DNA of 27,032 nt from Lingula anatina (GCF_001039355.2 NW_019775906.1:146220-173251); one strand, 5' to 3'; shown: positions 1-9,115, counted from the stretch's first letter. The notes: a model not told the origin generated them from the letters alone. A program made the numbers and translations.

Positions 1-360
1 CTTAATTAGCACAAATTGTATGTCTATATTAAGCACTATTATTGTCATCGGGGACAAAGGAAATGACAGGTACGTCATGCTTCCAGATAAGATCTTCAAT
101 TAATTGTTTCTTCCTCATTGACGAGAGCTATTGAAAGGACAACAATTGACAAAGGGCCGAGGCATGCAGCATCTATTTCACTGGCTTGAAAATTTACCGA
201 GTCTTGCCGTCGATGTGGTCGAACAATCGGAACAAGAAAAAAATTATGTTGCATGATTTTGACGTATGGACTAAATGTTTGAGCCCAGAAAAATTAATTT
301 TGTAATATAATTTTTTTGGTCGGATTGACTGGGCCCGTCGAAATGCTTGGCACATTACCG

Positions 361-494
361 TAATGCATTTCCGTGGAAAAAAATTTTTTTTATAAAGAAG
401 TATTTAATTTTCATTGACATATGAGCACGATATACTAGTGCATTCACCCAGCTTAATGCATTTCCGTGGAAAAAAATTTTTTTTATAAAGAAGT
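361..494. repeat. Perfect 41-bp direct repeat, two copies 93 bp apart
   Basis: Positions 361-401 and 454-494 are identical by eye. The unit begins taatgcatttccgtgg and continues with seven A, eight T and ataaagaagt. The 52 bp between the copies is unrelated. Identity without decay implies a recent local duplication. No coding content. Confidence 0.9.
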
Positions 495-666
495 GAAATT
501 TTCCTATTAGTCCTAGTGTGTAGGCAGTTTACAAATTGAAGAAATGTCTTCTATTGATTTTCAAAGCTAGCTGTACTCATGCTTTAGACTTTTTTGCTGC
601 TGTTATGTTTTTGTGAACCAAATGAACAGGGCATGTAGACAGCTTTTAAATTTGCTGCCTGGGACC

Positions 667-756
667 ATTATCAACCACTTAAGATACACAGCTGGTATGG
701 AAAATAATGCAGAGCAAGTATAGTTAATTGAAACTACTACAGATCCTTTTAGTATG

Positions 757-805
<49 letters not shown>

Positions 806-808
806 ACA
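667..808 (+). repeat. Dispersed repeat with embedded (CT)12(CA)14, copy 1
   Basis: The core (agatacac..ggtatggaaaataat, then a tcctttta-like block and gtatgctctct) recurs at 11769-11913 in the same orientation, and in both copies passes directly into a CT tract followed by a CA tract. Here (CT)n spans 757-780 and (CA)n 781-808. The shared non-repetitive part argues for a mobile or duplicated element that carries a microsatellite seed. The family is not identified. Confidence 0.7.
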
Positions 809-1063
809 GCAAATCAGTCTGAAAAACAAATTACCACATATTAACTGGATAATTTTAGTTGAATTGAAATTAATACTTAAGTAACAATACATTTTGCTAA
901 AACCAGTAAAACATTGCACTTTTTCCAAACCTGAATTAAATTATGGGATGTACACTGTTTGCTAAAATTAAACTATGCTAGTGCGGGGCCAGATAGAGAG
1001 ATCACACCAGGCCCCTGTGGGCATCAGTAATCCCACTACTTGCTTAACAGACAATTGGATTAT

Positions 1064-1315
1064 GACCCCATTTCCACAGATGTTGTCTATGTGGATCGCT
1101 CCAACTCTGCGGGGACTCTCGCTGAGTGCAATCAGCTTAACTGAAAGACAGGTCTCCTCTTGTTCCCAATGTACTCAGATAATCACCAGCTTTTGTGAAA
1201 TTTACTTAACATCAGGAGGTGGTGCGTTATTCTGTTAAACTGATTGCAATCCGAGAGATTCCCTGCGGAGTTGGGTCGATCCATGTAGACTGATGGTGTC
1301 TTTGGGAATGGGCCC
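1064..1315. mobile_element. Fold-back MITE, family A copy 1 (PIF/Harbinger-like ends)
   Basis: The left arm 1064-1141 (starting GACCCCATTTCC) pairs with the right arm 1234-1315 (ending GGGAATGGGCCC) over about 80 bp with mismatches. The shared inner segment includes TGGATCG, CAACTC and GCAATCAG. The ~90-bp loop resembles that of the copy at 5929-6183. TAT flanks both ends (1061-1063 and 1316-1318). It has no coding capacity and is a non-autonomous element. A 3-bp duplication and GGG-type ends fit PIF/Harbinger MITEs, although TAT is not the usual TWA. Confidence 0.72.
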
Positions 1316-1924
1316 TATGGCAGTGTTTTAGAGATGATTTGATTATTCAAGTGAACAGATAAACCCTATGATGTATACACACTGAAAAGAAACCTGATAA
1401 GCTGCTGGTATCTGTGTGTTGTTTTGCTGAAAGATCATCCTGTGATATGAAAAAAAAAGAAAGAAAAAAGGGAGGGGGCAGTTTTTTAAATGCTCTGTCC
1501 ACAAGCACTGTTATTTATTTATTTGGATGAAATTAGTTGTTTGTTTTTCTTTAAGATTTTTCATTATGTTCAGTTGCTGTTAGTCGATTGAAAAAGTTTA
1601 GTCCAAGCAATAGCTATTGTATTAAAATATATACGTTATGTTATTTTGTCCAATTAAGCAAATTTGTTCTTATCATGCTCCTTGTAAATCATTTTAGACA
1701 CATTTTTTAGAAATTAATTGTACCATAAAATATTTAAAAAAAAAGGAAAAAGAAACTCGAAATCTTTTCCATGTCCTAAACAACATCAGACAATTGCAGA
1801 ACATGGAAATAAAAAATCAACTGCAATTAAAACCATCGCATTTTCAATGTCAGATACATATAGGTAGTTTGTGCATTACATTACATGGTCGTTAAGGAAA
1901 AATCAATATTTTTTCAATTTTCAG

Positions 1925-2169
1925 TCATCGTCATCGTCCTCGTCTGTATCATTAACAACAGCAGCTTCAGCATTAACAGTGTCCTCGGCATCTGCACCAC
2001 AGTCAACCCAGGAACTTAATCCTGACATTTATTGTAAGATTTGTGAGGTTTCCTTCAACTCCCCCAAGCAAGCAGAGCAGCATTACCAGGGGAAGATGCA
2101 CGGGAAACGACTGAAAGCGTCTCACGTTGCAACAAATCCTGTCAGTAATGAGAGTGCTGGGAATGTTAA
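1925..2169 (+). CDS. Exon A of a ZMAT3-like U1-type zinc-finger protein (5'-partial gene)
   Basis: An internal coding exon of 245 nt, giving residues 1-81 of the visible protein plus two bases of codon 82. It opens after a pyrimidine-rich acceptor (ttttttcaattttcag, AG at 1923-1924) and closes at a consensus donor GTAAGT at 2170. It starts with a Ser run (residues 1-7) and a Ser/Thr/Ala-rich stretch to about residue 28, then a finger with C37, C40, H53 and H59: spacing C-x2-C-x12-H-x5-H, the U1/matrin/JAZ pattern. The HYQGK and GKRLK segment around the histidines is typical of ZMAT3, whose fingers in vertebrates bind double-stranded or AU-rich RNA in the nucleus. No in-frame ATG precedes the finger; the open frame upstream begins at a GTG at 1871 and is interrupted by the acceptor, so earlier exons must exist. 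ZNF346 or ZNF385 relatives are alternatives. The exon is well supported by splice sites and motif; the orthology is less sure. Confidence 0.88.
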
Positions 2170-2281
2170 GTAAGTAAATAATTGTTTTTTAAGAATTTTA
2201 AAAGTGGAATTTTTTTGTTTCCTCTTTGTGCCCTTTTCAAGTCCCTGTGTTTGTTTGAGAGAGAACAAGCTAGTGTGTGTA

Positions 2282-2283
<2 letters not shown>

Positions 2284-2375
<92 letters not shown>
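2284..2375. repeat. Compound (GT)n(GA)n microsatellite
   Basis: An almost pure GT tract to 2344 is followed by GA from 2345 to 2375. It starts 115 bp downstream of the exon A donor. It creates long meaningless open frames on both strands. Confidence 0.97.
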
Positions 2376-2378
<3 letters not shown>

Positions 2379-2796
2379 GTGTACATGAGCATGTACTGGT
2401 ATACACCTCTAAACATCTAACTGTGAAAATACACACCAATATAAAAGCTTGCATAAGAAGATGATACATGCACAGTTTTCTGAAAAAAAAAAATCATTAT
2501 TAAAAGATTTCAATTAAATATGTTTCCCAAACATATTTGTTAACAGTAAACAAATCCATTCGTTTCCTAAATAGCTTTTCCCTTTGGTTGAGGTTCCGAA
2601 AAATAATTACTACTGCTCTAAATAATTCAGTGTTATTTTGTCTGATGACTGGCATGGGAGAGCTTTCCTGAGAAACCTGTATCTCAGGATAATACTCTAT
2701 AAGTGCTTTTCCTGCTCATTATTGGTGTTTTTGCAGGAGGAAAGAGCAGGCTCTTCTAATCACCTGACTTAAAAAAGTATACATTTCTCTGTTAAA

Positions 2797-2801
<5 letters not shown>

Positions 2802-2837
<36 letters not shown>
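2802..2837. repeat. (CA)n microsatellite
   Basis: An uninterrupted 36-bp CA tract inside intron 1. Confidence 0.97.
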
Positions 2838-2839
<2 letters not shown>

Positions 2840-3096
2840 TTAATAAAAGAAACAACACAGTCAGAAAAAGGTGATGGTTTTCATGCAACAGAGTTTTGTA
2901 TTTGATGGAAAAGATAATAATAAATGAAGAAATAAGAGGCACTTGCAAAGGTCAAAAAGTCAGACATCCAGGTAAGCTCCTGCCTTTATGTGGTTAATCA
3001 AGATTGGGCGACTTCTTTTCCTGCTTGTAAAAGTGTATGTACACAGCTGTATGTCAGAAGGGCTCCGGATCAGCAGCTAGAAGCTAGAATATGTTA

Positions 3097-3311
3097 GAGG
3101 GCATTCCCAGAGATTTAGATCGATCTTACTAGATTGACCCAACTCCCTGGGGGTTCACGCTAAATTGCAGTCAGCCGACCGCGCATGGAAGTTAATTACC
3201 CCCTTACAGCTTGTAGTAGGCGGGACAGACATTTAAGCCGGATTCTTTGACAGTAATCTAGTGAGACTCCCCACGGGGATAGATCGATCTGAAATCTATG
3301 GGAATGCGCCC
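3097..3311. mobile_element. Fold-back MITE, family B (TTA target duplication)
   Basis: The left end GAGGGCATTCCC and the reverse complement of the right end GGGCGCATTCCC match at 10 of 12 bases, followed by a shared AGATTT..GATCGATC and a degenerate arm of about 70 bp. TTA flanks the element at 3094-3096 and 3312-3314. The inner arm also aligns with family A (CAACTC, then a G-rich block, then CGCT and GCA-TCAG), so the two look distantly related. TTA duplication with GRG ends is typical of PIF/Harbinger-derived MITEs. An 90-codon open frame crosses its right half and is spurious. Confidence 0.75.
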
Positions 3312-4172
3312 TTAGTGATTCCTGCTTTGGTGAAATACCAGGGAAGATCCTTGTATCACAAGCGGAGGCTCTGGAGGTGCTTTTGTTTTGGCCCGTGACC
3401 ACAGAAGCCACTGCAAGCTGCCGGAAACATAACCTTATAACTGCCTTGGTTTTGATCATGGACTTCATCTACCTGGGAAAAAGGCCTTGTTGCCTTTCTA
3501 CTATGATCTCAACTACATGTACATAGGCCTATATATGCATTTTTGTTATGGTGTTTGTGTAATTATTGCTGGCCTTGTTGATTTGATTATTTATTGGGAG
3601 TTGCTTTCATATAAGTTTTTAAAGGTATAACAATATCTTTATAGAGTACTTTATAGAGTAACATCTGAACACGAGATGGAGAATTGCTAAAGCAGCCAAG
3701 AAACCAGCCAAACTAGTGTCTGGAAGCAAAAAAAACTCTTGAATTATCTGACTATAACTAAATATAACTGATTTACATGAATAAAGATAAAGTGCCATGC
3801 AGCTGCATACGCATGCACCAGGAACGGAAATCATTGTTAGTATAGAACGTGCAAAAATGAAATACGTGGTAACTTTTTTCCTCCTTTTTTAAACCATAAA
3901 ACAGAGAGAATTGTGGTAAAAATTAAGACGTATGTTGCACATTGATTTCTAATAATCGCCATATTCATAATAAAATACCAAAATAATCTGACAAGGTGAT
4001 TACACAGGGGCTGATTATCTCATAACACCAGGGTTGCCAACATAGTTACATGGATCTCGTACATTTTTCATTATCAGTTACCACTGTTTTTAGCACTTAT
4101 CCCATCGTAAATAACATATCATATAACGAGAGTTCTGGTAGCTCATTGTGAGGGAAGTGTAATTGGAGTCCA

Positions 4173-4395
4173 GGGCCCTGTTTCAGAAAAGTGCTATACG
4201 GTATAGCTCAAAAATTGGTCTAAGCATTTGGACCAGTGATGTCTACTGCAGTTCAAGATAAAACCAGAGAAAGGGATAACAAATCTTCGTATGAGATTTG
4301 AAATTCCACAATAAATACATTGTAAACAACATATAGAAATATAATAAATTTCATTTTGCTGCCACAGTCATTCTGAAACCTGTGCTTGTCATTGG
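4173..4395. mobile_element. Possible MITE with GGGCCC(T)GTTTCAGAA ends
   Basis: The left end GGGCCCTGTTTCAGAA and the reverse complement of the right end (AAGCACAGGTTTCAGAA) share GTTTCAGAA and resemble the GGGCCCGGTTTCAGAAA end familiar from many marine-invertebrate MITEs. Close to the left end is a 15-bp palindrome, GCTATACGGTATAGC. The right boundary and target duplication are not clear, so limits are approximate. Confidence 0.42.
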
Positions 4396-5025
4396 ACCAC
4401 ATGTACGCTCATAGATGGCTACCTTCCATAATAATCTCTTAAGATATTATTACAAAAAAAAAATGTTTAATAAAAACTAAAAAAACAATTGACTTACTTT
4501 GGATGACAAGACTGATATATGAACCATTAGTAAGTATGGGAGCATTGTTGTTAACCCCCCAAAAATCTGTTTTATGGCACTTTTTTGGGTGAAATTAAGA
4601 GTTATCCAATTATGTATTGTCTGAGACATAAGCAGGTTTTGACTAAGGTTTTTACTCTAAATGCTCATAGTTCTTGTAGCTCAATTAGGTACAGCAGATA
4701 ATATATTTTATAATGCCGAACTTTCTTTATTAACCCTCAAAGCAATATTATATTTAGACAATTTTGCACAGTCGACTATCCAGTTTTAGCAGTCTGTGCT
4801 TGGCCCAAGGACATTTGTGAAACAAGGTCCTGATGATGTGAATGGATGATGCAAGCATGAATGCTATTTCTGTGCCTCAGTGATAAAGATGTATTACACC
4901 TATTACACAGTGCAGGAATGGCCGTCATTTTTATCACCTTGATGAGCTTACAGCTGCCCAAAAATATATGTTCACTGCTAGGTGTTTTGGAGCTCATTTG
5001 GTATATTTACATCATCTTCATAGTG

Positions 5026-5065
<40 letters not shown>
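5026..5065. repeat. (AAT)n microsatellite
   Basis: A 40-bp run of ATA/AAT triplets, open on one strand as poly-Ile; not coding. Confidence 0.95.
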
Positions 5066-5068
<3 letters not shown>

Positions 5069-5160
5069 TAATTATTAGATTAGAAGGAAATCAGAAATAA
5101 TGTAAACCATCCAAAGTGGTCTTGACTTTTCCTCCATTTTTATTTCACTATTTTATTGTT

Positions 5161-5170
5161 TTTATTTATT

Positions 5171-5217
<47 letters not shown>

Positions 5218-5219
5218 TT
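5161..5219. repeat. (TTTA)n microsatellite, first of three
   Basis: About 14 TTTA units after one slipped unit. The same tetranucleotide recurs at 5748-5801 and 9075-9119; flanks of the three loci do not share obvious sequence. Confidence 0.95.
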
Positions 5220-5747
5220 ATCTGAATTTGGTCAGAGCACAATGTTGCTGTATCTTTTACATCGATTAGCTAGAATAGAAAACAGCACTAGATCAGATGC
5301 CAGGCGTCTAAGAACTCTGCACCTGTCTCATGTGAAGCACACATGCTAGATGAGGTGCTTAGATAAAGGGTTATGTTATAAATACTCTGGGAATATATTT
5401 CTGGAACACTCTGTAAAGGCACATGAAATAATAATGATGGTTCGTGAAGGGGGCATGGAACTCATGATAACATTCTGAGAATTTTTTCATGTAATGGCAT
5501 AGGTAGCGAGAGCGGTAATTAGATTAGTAGTCTTCTGTTTATATTTTTTGCATGGGGAAATTGCTTTTGTGGTTCATGAACTTCGGAATATAAAGGATAT
5601 ATTTTTTCCTTTCTTATTTTTTTTTAGACCAGTAACCTTTGGAAATGTCTTTTTGCATTTGAAAGGTTTTTGTTTTATTTTTGTGAATTCATCAGGTGAG
5701 AATATTCAGCATACAAACAACTTTTTTTCAGCATTGGCACAGTGATT

Positions 5748-5799
<52 letters not shown>

Positions 5800-5801
5800 T
5801 T
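5748..5801. repeat. (TTTA)n microsatellite, second of three
   Basis: A nearly pure 54-bp tract in intron 1, about 530 bp from the first. Confidence 0.95.
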
Positions 5802-5928
5802 CAGCTATTTTAATCATTAATATTAAAGTTTGAATAGTTTATCATGGATTTGGTTAAAATGTTTACATTATTTGTAAACATAATTTGGTAGTTTTAAGGT
5901 AGGGGGATGGGGGTCAATCATAATCTTA

Positions 5929-6183
5929 GACCCCATTTCCTTAGACACCATCGGTGTATGTAAATTAACCCATCTCTGCAGGGACTCTCTCCTAAGTGAA
6001 ATCAGTGGAACTGTATGACACGCCTCCTCTTGTTTCCAACACACTTGTAATCACCAGCTTTTCTGTATCCTACTCAAGGCCAGAAAGAGGCATGTTGATC
6101 TGTTAAGCTGGTTGCACTCAGCTAGAGTCCCTGCAGAGTTGGATCAATCTACATAGACCAGTGGTGTATACAGGAATGGGCTC
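5929..6183. mobile_element. Fold-back MITE, family A copy 2
   Basis: The element begins GACCCCATTTCC and ends GGAATGGGCTC, giving arms of roughly 84 bp (5929-6013 and 6100-6183) that include CTCTGCAGGGACTCT on the left and its near complement on the right. The centre shares ctcctcttgt and taatcaccagctttt with the copy at 1064-1315. Flanks are TTA on the left and TTC on the right, consistent with a TTA duplication that has lost one base to mutation. It lies 585 bp upstream of exon B. Confidence 0.75.
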
Positions 6184-6643
6184 TTCGATGCATTCAAGGG
6201 TGTGTTGCACTGCCATCAATTTTTCTCATATTCGCTGATTTATGTTCTGATTGTGCTAGATGTGACATTAGACACATTGTGTCTCAACCAAGCAGAATTC
6301 ATTTGACTCAAGATTGCTGGGCAGTGAAGAAAATAATTTTGCCAAGTGTAGTATGGTGCGGGAAAATCTCTTGAGGTTAAGTCTCTCTATTTAAAACAGA
6401 TACAGGGATTCATTTGAGTGTTTAGATTGTTTTTCTGGTGTTGGAGTTGTTAATGAAAAAAAAAAAAAACTTTGACAGTATATTATCCATACTCATGAAG
6501 GCTGTTGTGTTTTCATTGCATTAGTTTGTCTGTTAGAAGGTAAGATAATTCAAAATGTACTTTTGCTGAAATTTTCAGGTGAGATATTTGTACTCAGAAG
6601 GGCAAGAATTGTTACATTCATCAACTGAAACAGGTTTCCCTAT

Positions 6644-6682
6644 CACACATACACATACACACACACACGCACACACACACAC
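6644..6682. repeat. Imperfect (CA)n microsatellite before exon B
   Basis: CA repeats interrupted by AT and GC steps, followed by a T-rich stretch; it lies 85 bp upstream of the exon B acceptor. Confidence 0.9.
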
Positions 6683-6767
6683 TTTTTTCTTTTTTCCCAA
6701 ATAATTTTTCACTGTTTTTTTTTCTCTGTACTCTAAACCTGTAATTTAAATTCTTCATCTGTTCCAG

Positions 6768-6934
6768 GCAAGGTTCAAAGTTCATCTGTTTTGTGTGTCA
6801 CATCCACGTGACGTCCCAGGACCAGTTGGACTGTCACCTCCAAGGCGCCAAGCACCTGGCCAAGCTCAAGATGCAGGAAAGGTCCCAGAATGCATTGCAG
6901 GGGAGATGGGGCGGGGCAGCAGAGAAACCATCAG
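6768..6934 (+). CDS. Exon B, second U1-type zinc finger of the same gene
   Basis: A 167-nt exon bounded by an acceptor (cttcatctgttccag, AG 6766-6767) and a strong donor GTAAGT at 6935. Its first G completes the AA left by exon A to a Lys codon, and its last G is completed by the first two bases of exon C to Gly, so phases match on both sides. It encodes residues 83-137, with finger residues C89, C92, H105 and H111, again C-x2-C-x12-H-x5-H. The QLDCHLQGAKH segment recalls the QL-x2-H-x2-G-x-KH pattern of ZNF385-type fingers. A basic LAKLKMQER helix-like tail and a Gly-rich linker follow. The frame stays open past the donor through a 47-T tract to a stop ending at 7074; this is intron read-through, not a longer exon by preference. 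The 3' end of this exon is duplicated downstream. Confidence 0.88.
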
Positions 6935-6937
6935 GTA

Positions 6938-6988
<51 letters not shown>

Positions 6989-7140
6989 GTACCAAGATAC
7001 TTATTGAAATTTTGAAAATAGTGCATGTGGGTCCCAGAATGCATTGCAGGGGATGTGGAGTGAGGCAACATTGAAGCCATCAAGTGAGCTTCTTTTTATT
7101 TACAAAGTTTGCCAGGGAAATTTTGGAAATGGTGCTTGTG
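6881..7140 (+). repeat. Tandem duplication of the exon B 3' end plus donor
   Basis: Two units with a 149-bp period: 6881-7029 and 7030-7140. The first 24 bp are identical (starting ggtcccagaatgcattgcag), after which GGCA-CA, AA-CCATCA and the donor align: GGTAAGT in unit 1, AGTGAGC in unit 2. The intronic part also aligns (gaaattttgaaaatagtgcatgtggg against gaaattttggaaatggtgcttgtggg). Unit 2 lacks the long T tract. Since 149 is not a multiple of 3, unit 2 would be out of frame. Confidence 0.85.
6940..6986 (+). repeat. Poly-T tract of about 47 beginning at intron position +6
   Basis: An uninterrupted T run directly after GTAAG of the exon B donor, ending in AG at 6987-6988. It gives the first 54 nt of the intron the look of a miniature GT..AG intron. 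Length may be affected by sequencing error. Confidence 0.93.
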
Positions 7141-8023
7141 GGTTTTTGAAGCGGAGAAGTGGAAGTGAAATAAGGGAGTCAAGCAGTGCATTACATAGGG
7201 TAATGGCTTGATCTTTTCAGTGTGGAAAAACTATCAATCTTTCTGATACATTACTTTAGGATCATTAAAGATAAATATCTGTGTAGCATTTATGGTGCTT
7301 TTTCTGTATAAAATATAGCTAGAATGCCATCTGCTAGAATGCATACCCTTGGTTGAGCTTATCTTGCTCGTTTTATCTCAGAAATTACCTCTTTTGATGA
7401 GTCTTTTTAATTTTACAAAATAATTAGCATTTGATATTTTTATGATCTTTTGTGGAATTTGCTGAAGGTGATAATCAAGGGTACTCATTGTGATGATCAT
7501 AAGATACAAATTGACATTGCGACAGTTGAGATCTCATCCCAACACATTCTGCTCAACCAGTTGTGCTGGCTGCCACAGCAGCTGTGGAATATGTTACCCT
7601 CTACCAGGGCCAGAGTGTTTCCTCTAATGTTATTGTCAAGTTTTTGGACTAGATGCTTCTTTTTTCTCCCATTGCAATAACTTGCAATTCAGATTTAAAT
7701 TGTAAAAATAATTACAAAGGTGGCTCACAACGAATGTAATTAGTATAAAAATCCCCAGTCCTTTAAGTTATCAAAATTGATCTTTTTCTTATCTGATTTG
7801 AACACGAATAAGGTAATAAAGCTTTCCCCAGTATTATTAATCAGCTCATTGGCAAGCTACCTTTTATCACAAATTGAAGATGCTTATCAAGTTATTGTAC
7901 AAGAAAGGGATATTGGCGGCGCTTTTGATCTGTGTGAAAGGACCCAGTTGTTACATTCTTTCTGTAAATGTCAATATTAAGGGCAGTCCAATCTTGGGGT
8001 CCATTGATTGTTGGTGTGTGTTA

Positions 8024-8381
8024 GAGCTCATTCAGAACACAAAGTAACAGATCTGCAAATCAAATGCAGGGGCAGATCCAGAGATATTTTCTGACAGGCT
8101 TCCAAATTATCTTTATTGATCCCTCTTCCATTTTTGACCATCTTCCGACAGAAAAAATTAGATACCCATCAATGTAAACTTGAAAATCTGACCGTCTTTC
8201 GGAAGACCCAGAAGACGGCCTAAATCCGCCCCTCAAATGTGGTGACCCACTAAAAAGCTTGTTGCTTAATTCTTGTTTAGACACTGAATAGATTCTCCCA
8301 CAGGGATTACACAACAAGCCTTCAAGTGGGGAGGCCATATTTGATCTGCGGATCTGTTAGTTCGCTGTTCTGAATGCACCC
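8024..8381. mobile_element. Fold-back MITE, family C, interrupted by a nested element
   Basis: The left end GAGCTCATTCAGAACAC and the reverse complement of the right end GGGTGCATTCAGAACAG are flanked by TTA at 8021-8023 and 8382-8384. Arms pair over about 49 bp on the outside (ACAGATC-GCA-ATCAAAT shared). If the insertion at 8067-8233 is ignored, pairing resumes (TGG, CCCACT, GCTTGTTG) and the arms reach roughly 95 bp. Termini and TTA duplication match families A and B, suggesting one PIF/Harbinger-like superfamily. Confidence 0.78.
8067..8233. mobile_element. Nested 167-bp inverted-repeat element in family C arm
   Basis: It begins CAGGGGCAGATCCAG and ends in the near-complement CTAAATCCGCCCCT, giving short inverted ends of about 15 bp. 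CAAATG flanks both sides (8061-8066 and 8234-8239). CAGGGGC ends recall hAT-type MITEs, which normally make 8-bp duplications; only six bases match here. It carries no protein domain I recognise, although a 92-codon minus-strand frame spans it and part of its host. Confidence 0.7.
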
Positions 8382-8541
8382 TTACTGTGAGAATTAGAGG
8401 TTGAGGTTTGGTTTGTGAAATGACAAACTATTTTAATGCTGTGTTTCCAATGAGTTTGCACCAGAAGTCTGGGTGCGAAAGTGTTTGGAAGGTGTGTTTA
8501 TAAATTGTATGGTTGTGCTGAGAAAAGGGAGAAGGTATATT

Positions 8542-8553
8542 TTCTCTCTCTCA

Positions 8554-8600
<47 letters not shown>
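8542..8600. repeat. (CT)n microsatellite
   Basis: A CT tract with two interruptions (cactct and cttt). It produces spurious Leu/Ser and Arg/Glu open frames on the two strands. Confidence 0.96.
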
Positions 8601-8604
<4 letters not shown>

Positions 8605-8865
8605 GAGTTTAATAAAACAAAGAGTTCTTCAACAAAGTCTCTAGTAGAGATAAAAACTGTACTCAGACCAGGATTATCTACAACCAAAATTTGCCCTTGA
8701 TATCCTAAACATTAGGTTGCCATAATGCAAAAACAATAGGGTTATCCTCTGGGTCTCTTTAGACAGATCTCCAGTCCAAAATACACCTTGTCTGAACACA
8801 ACTTGATATATTACCTGAGTAGTCCATTTCCTTATCACCATCTCCATCGCTCTATTACTGTAGTA

Positions 8866-8909
8866 ATTGCTTGACCACTGTCCAGTATTTATTGCTTGAC
8901 CACTGCCCA
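8866..8909. repeat. Short tandem duplication, 25-bp period
   Basis: The words attgcttgaccactgtcca (8866) and attgcttgaccactgccca (8891) are adjacent near-identical copies separated by ttt-type spacer bases. Probably a local slippage event. Confidence 0.8.
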
Positions 8910-9074
8910 AAGGTGGCTACTTTGTGGTAATGGACAGAGGCCACCACGGTGAACTAAGCAGATAACATACAAGGTAGTGACCATTACGGCTGGACATTGA
9001 TGGTAGCATGGCCAGTTTTCTCTTTTATGGTCAAAATTTAGGGGAGGGGGAGGTACAGAAGAGGAATATCAGTC

Positions 9075-9076
9075 TT

Positions 9077-9115
<39 letters not shown>

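Larger units (their letters stand above)
1..1924. other. Upstream intron or flanking sequence, no exon recognised
   Basis: Because exon A opens at a splice acceptor without a start codon, this stretch is most simply the 3' part of an upstream intron. I find no open frame with a finger motif, no tRNA and no clear promoter. The longest open frame (975-1238) lies largely over a fold-back element and is not protein-like. The segment holds a 41-bp direct repeat, a dispersed repeat with a compound microsatellite and one MITE, listed separately. Confidence 0.6.
2170..6767 (+). other. Intron 1 (4.6 kb) between exons A and B
   Basis: It is bounded by GTAAGT at 2170 and AG at 6766-6767, with phases matching across it. 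The frame hits TAA at 2171-2173, immediately after the donor, so a retained intron would end the protein after one finger. Its contents are mostly repeats: microsatellites and three inverted-repeat elements. Between them (2465-2800, 3315-4170, 4400-5020, 5220-5745, 6190-6640) I see AT-rich sequence with no convincing exon. Confidence 0.75.

Noticed and set aside
975-1238. 87-codon open frame on the + strand
   Set aside because: It lies mostly over the fold-back MITE at 1064-1315 and has no domain or splice support.
1871-1924. Extension of exon A upstream to position 1871
   Set aside because: It begins at GTG rather than ATG and runs through a pyrimidine-rich tract and a strong acceptor at 1923-1924; it is intronic read-through.
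2122-2469. Open frames on both strands across the GT/GA tract
   Set aside because: They are produced by the microsatellite and encode only Cys/Val, Thr/His or Arg/Glu runs.
3196-3468. 90-codon minus-strand frame
   Set aside because: It overlaps the right half of the family B fold-back element and shows no domain.
6935-7074. Continuation of the exon B reading frame to a stop at 7074
   Set aside because: It passes a consensus donor, a 47-T tract and duplicated sequence; the spliced model fits exon C in phase. Kept only as a possible retained-intron product.
8060-8338. 92-codon minus-strand frame with a fairly protein-like composition
   Set aside because: It crosses the boundary between a nested element and its host MITE, so it is a composite by chance.
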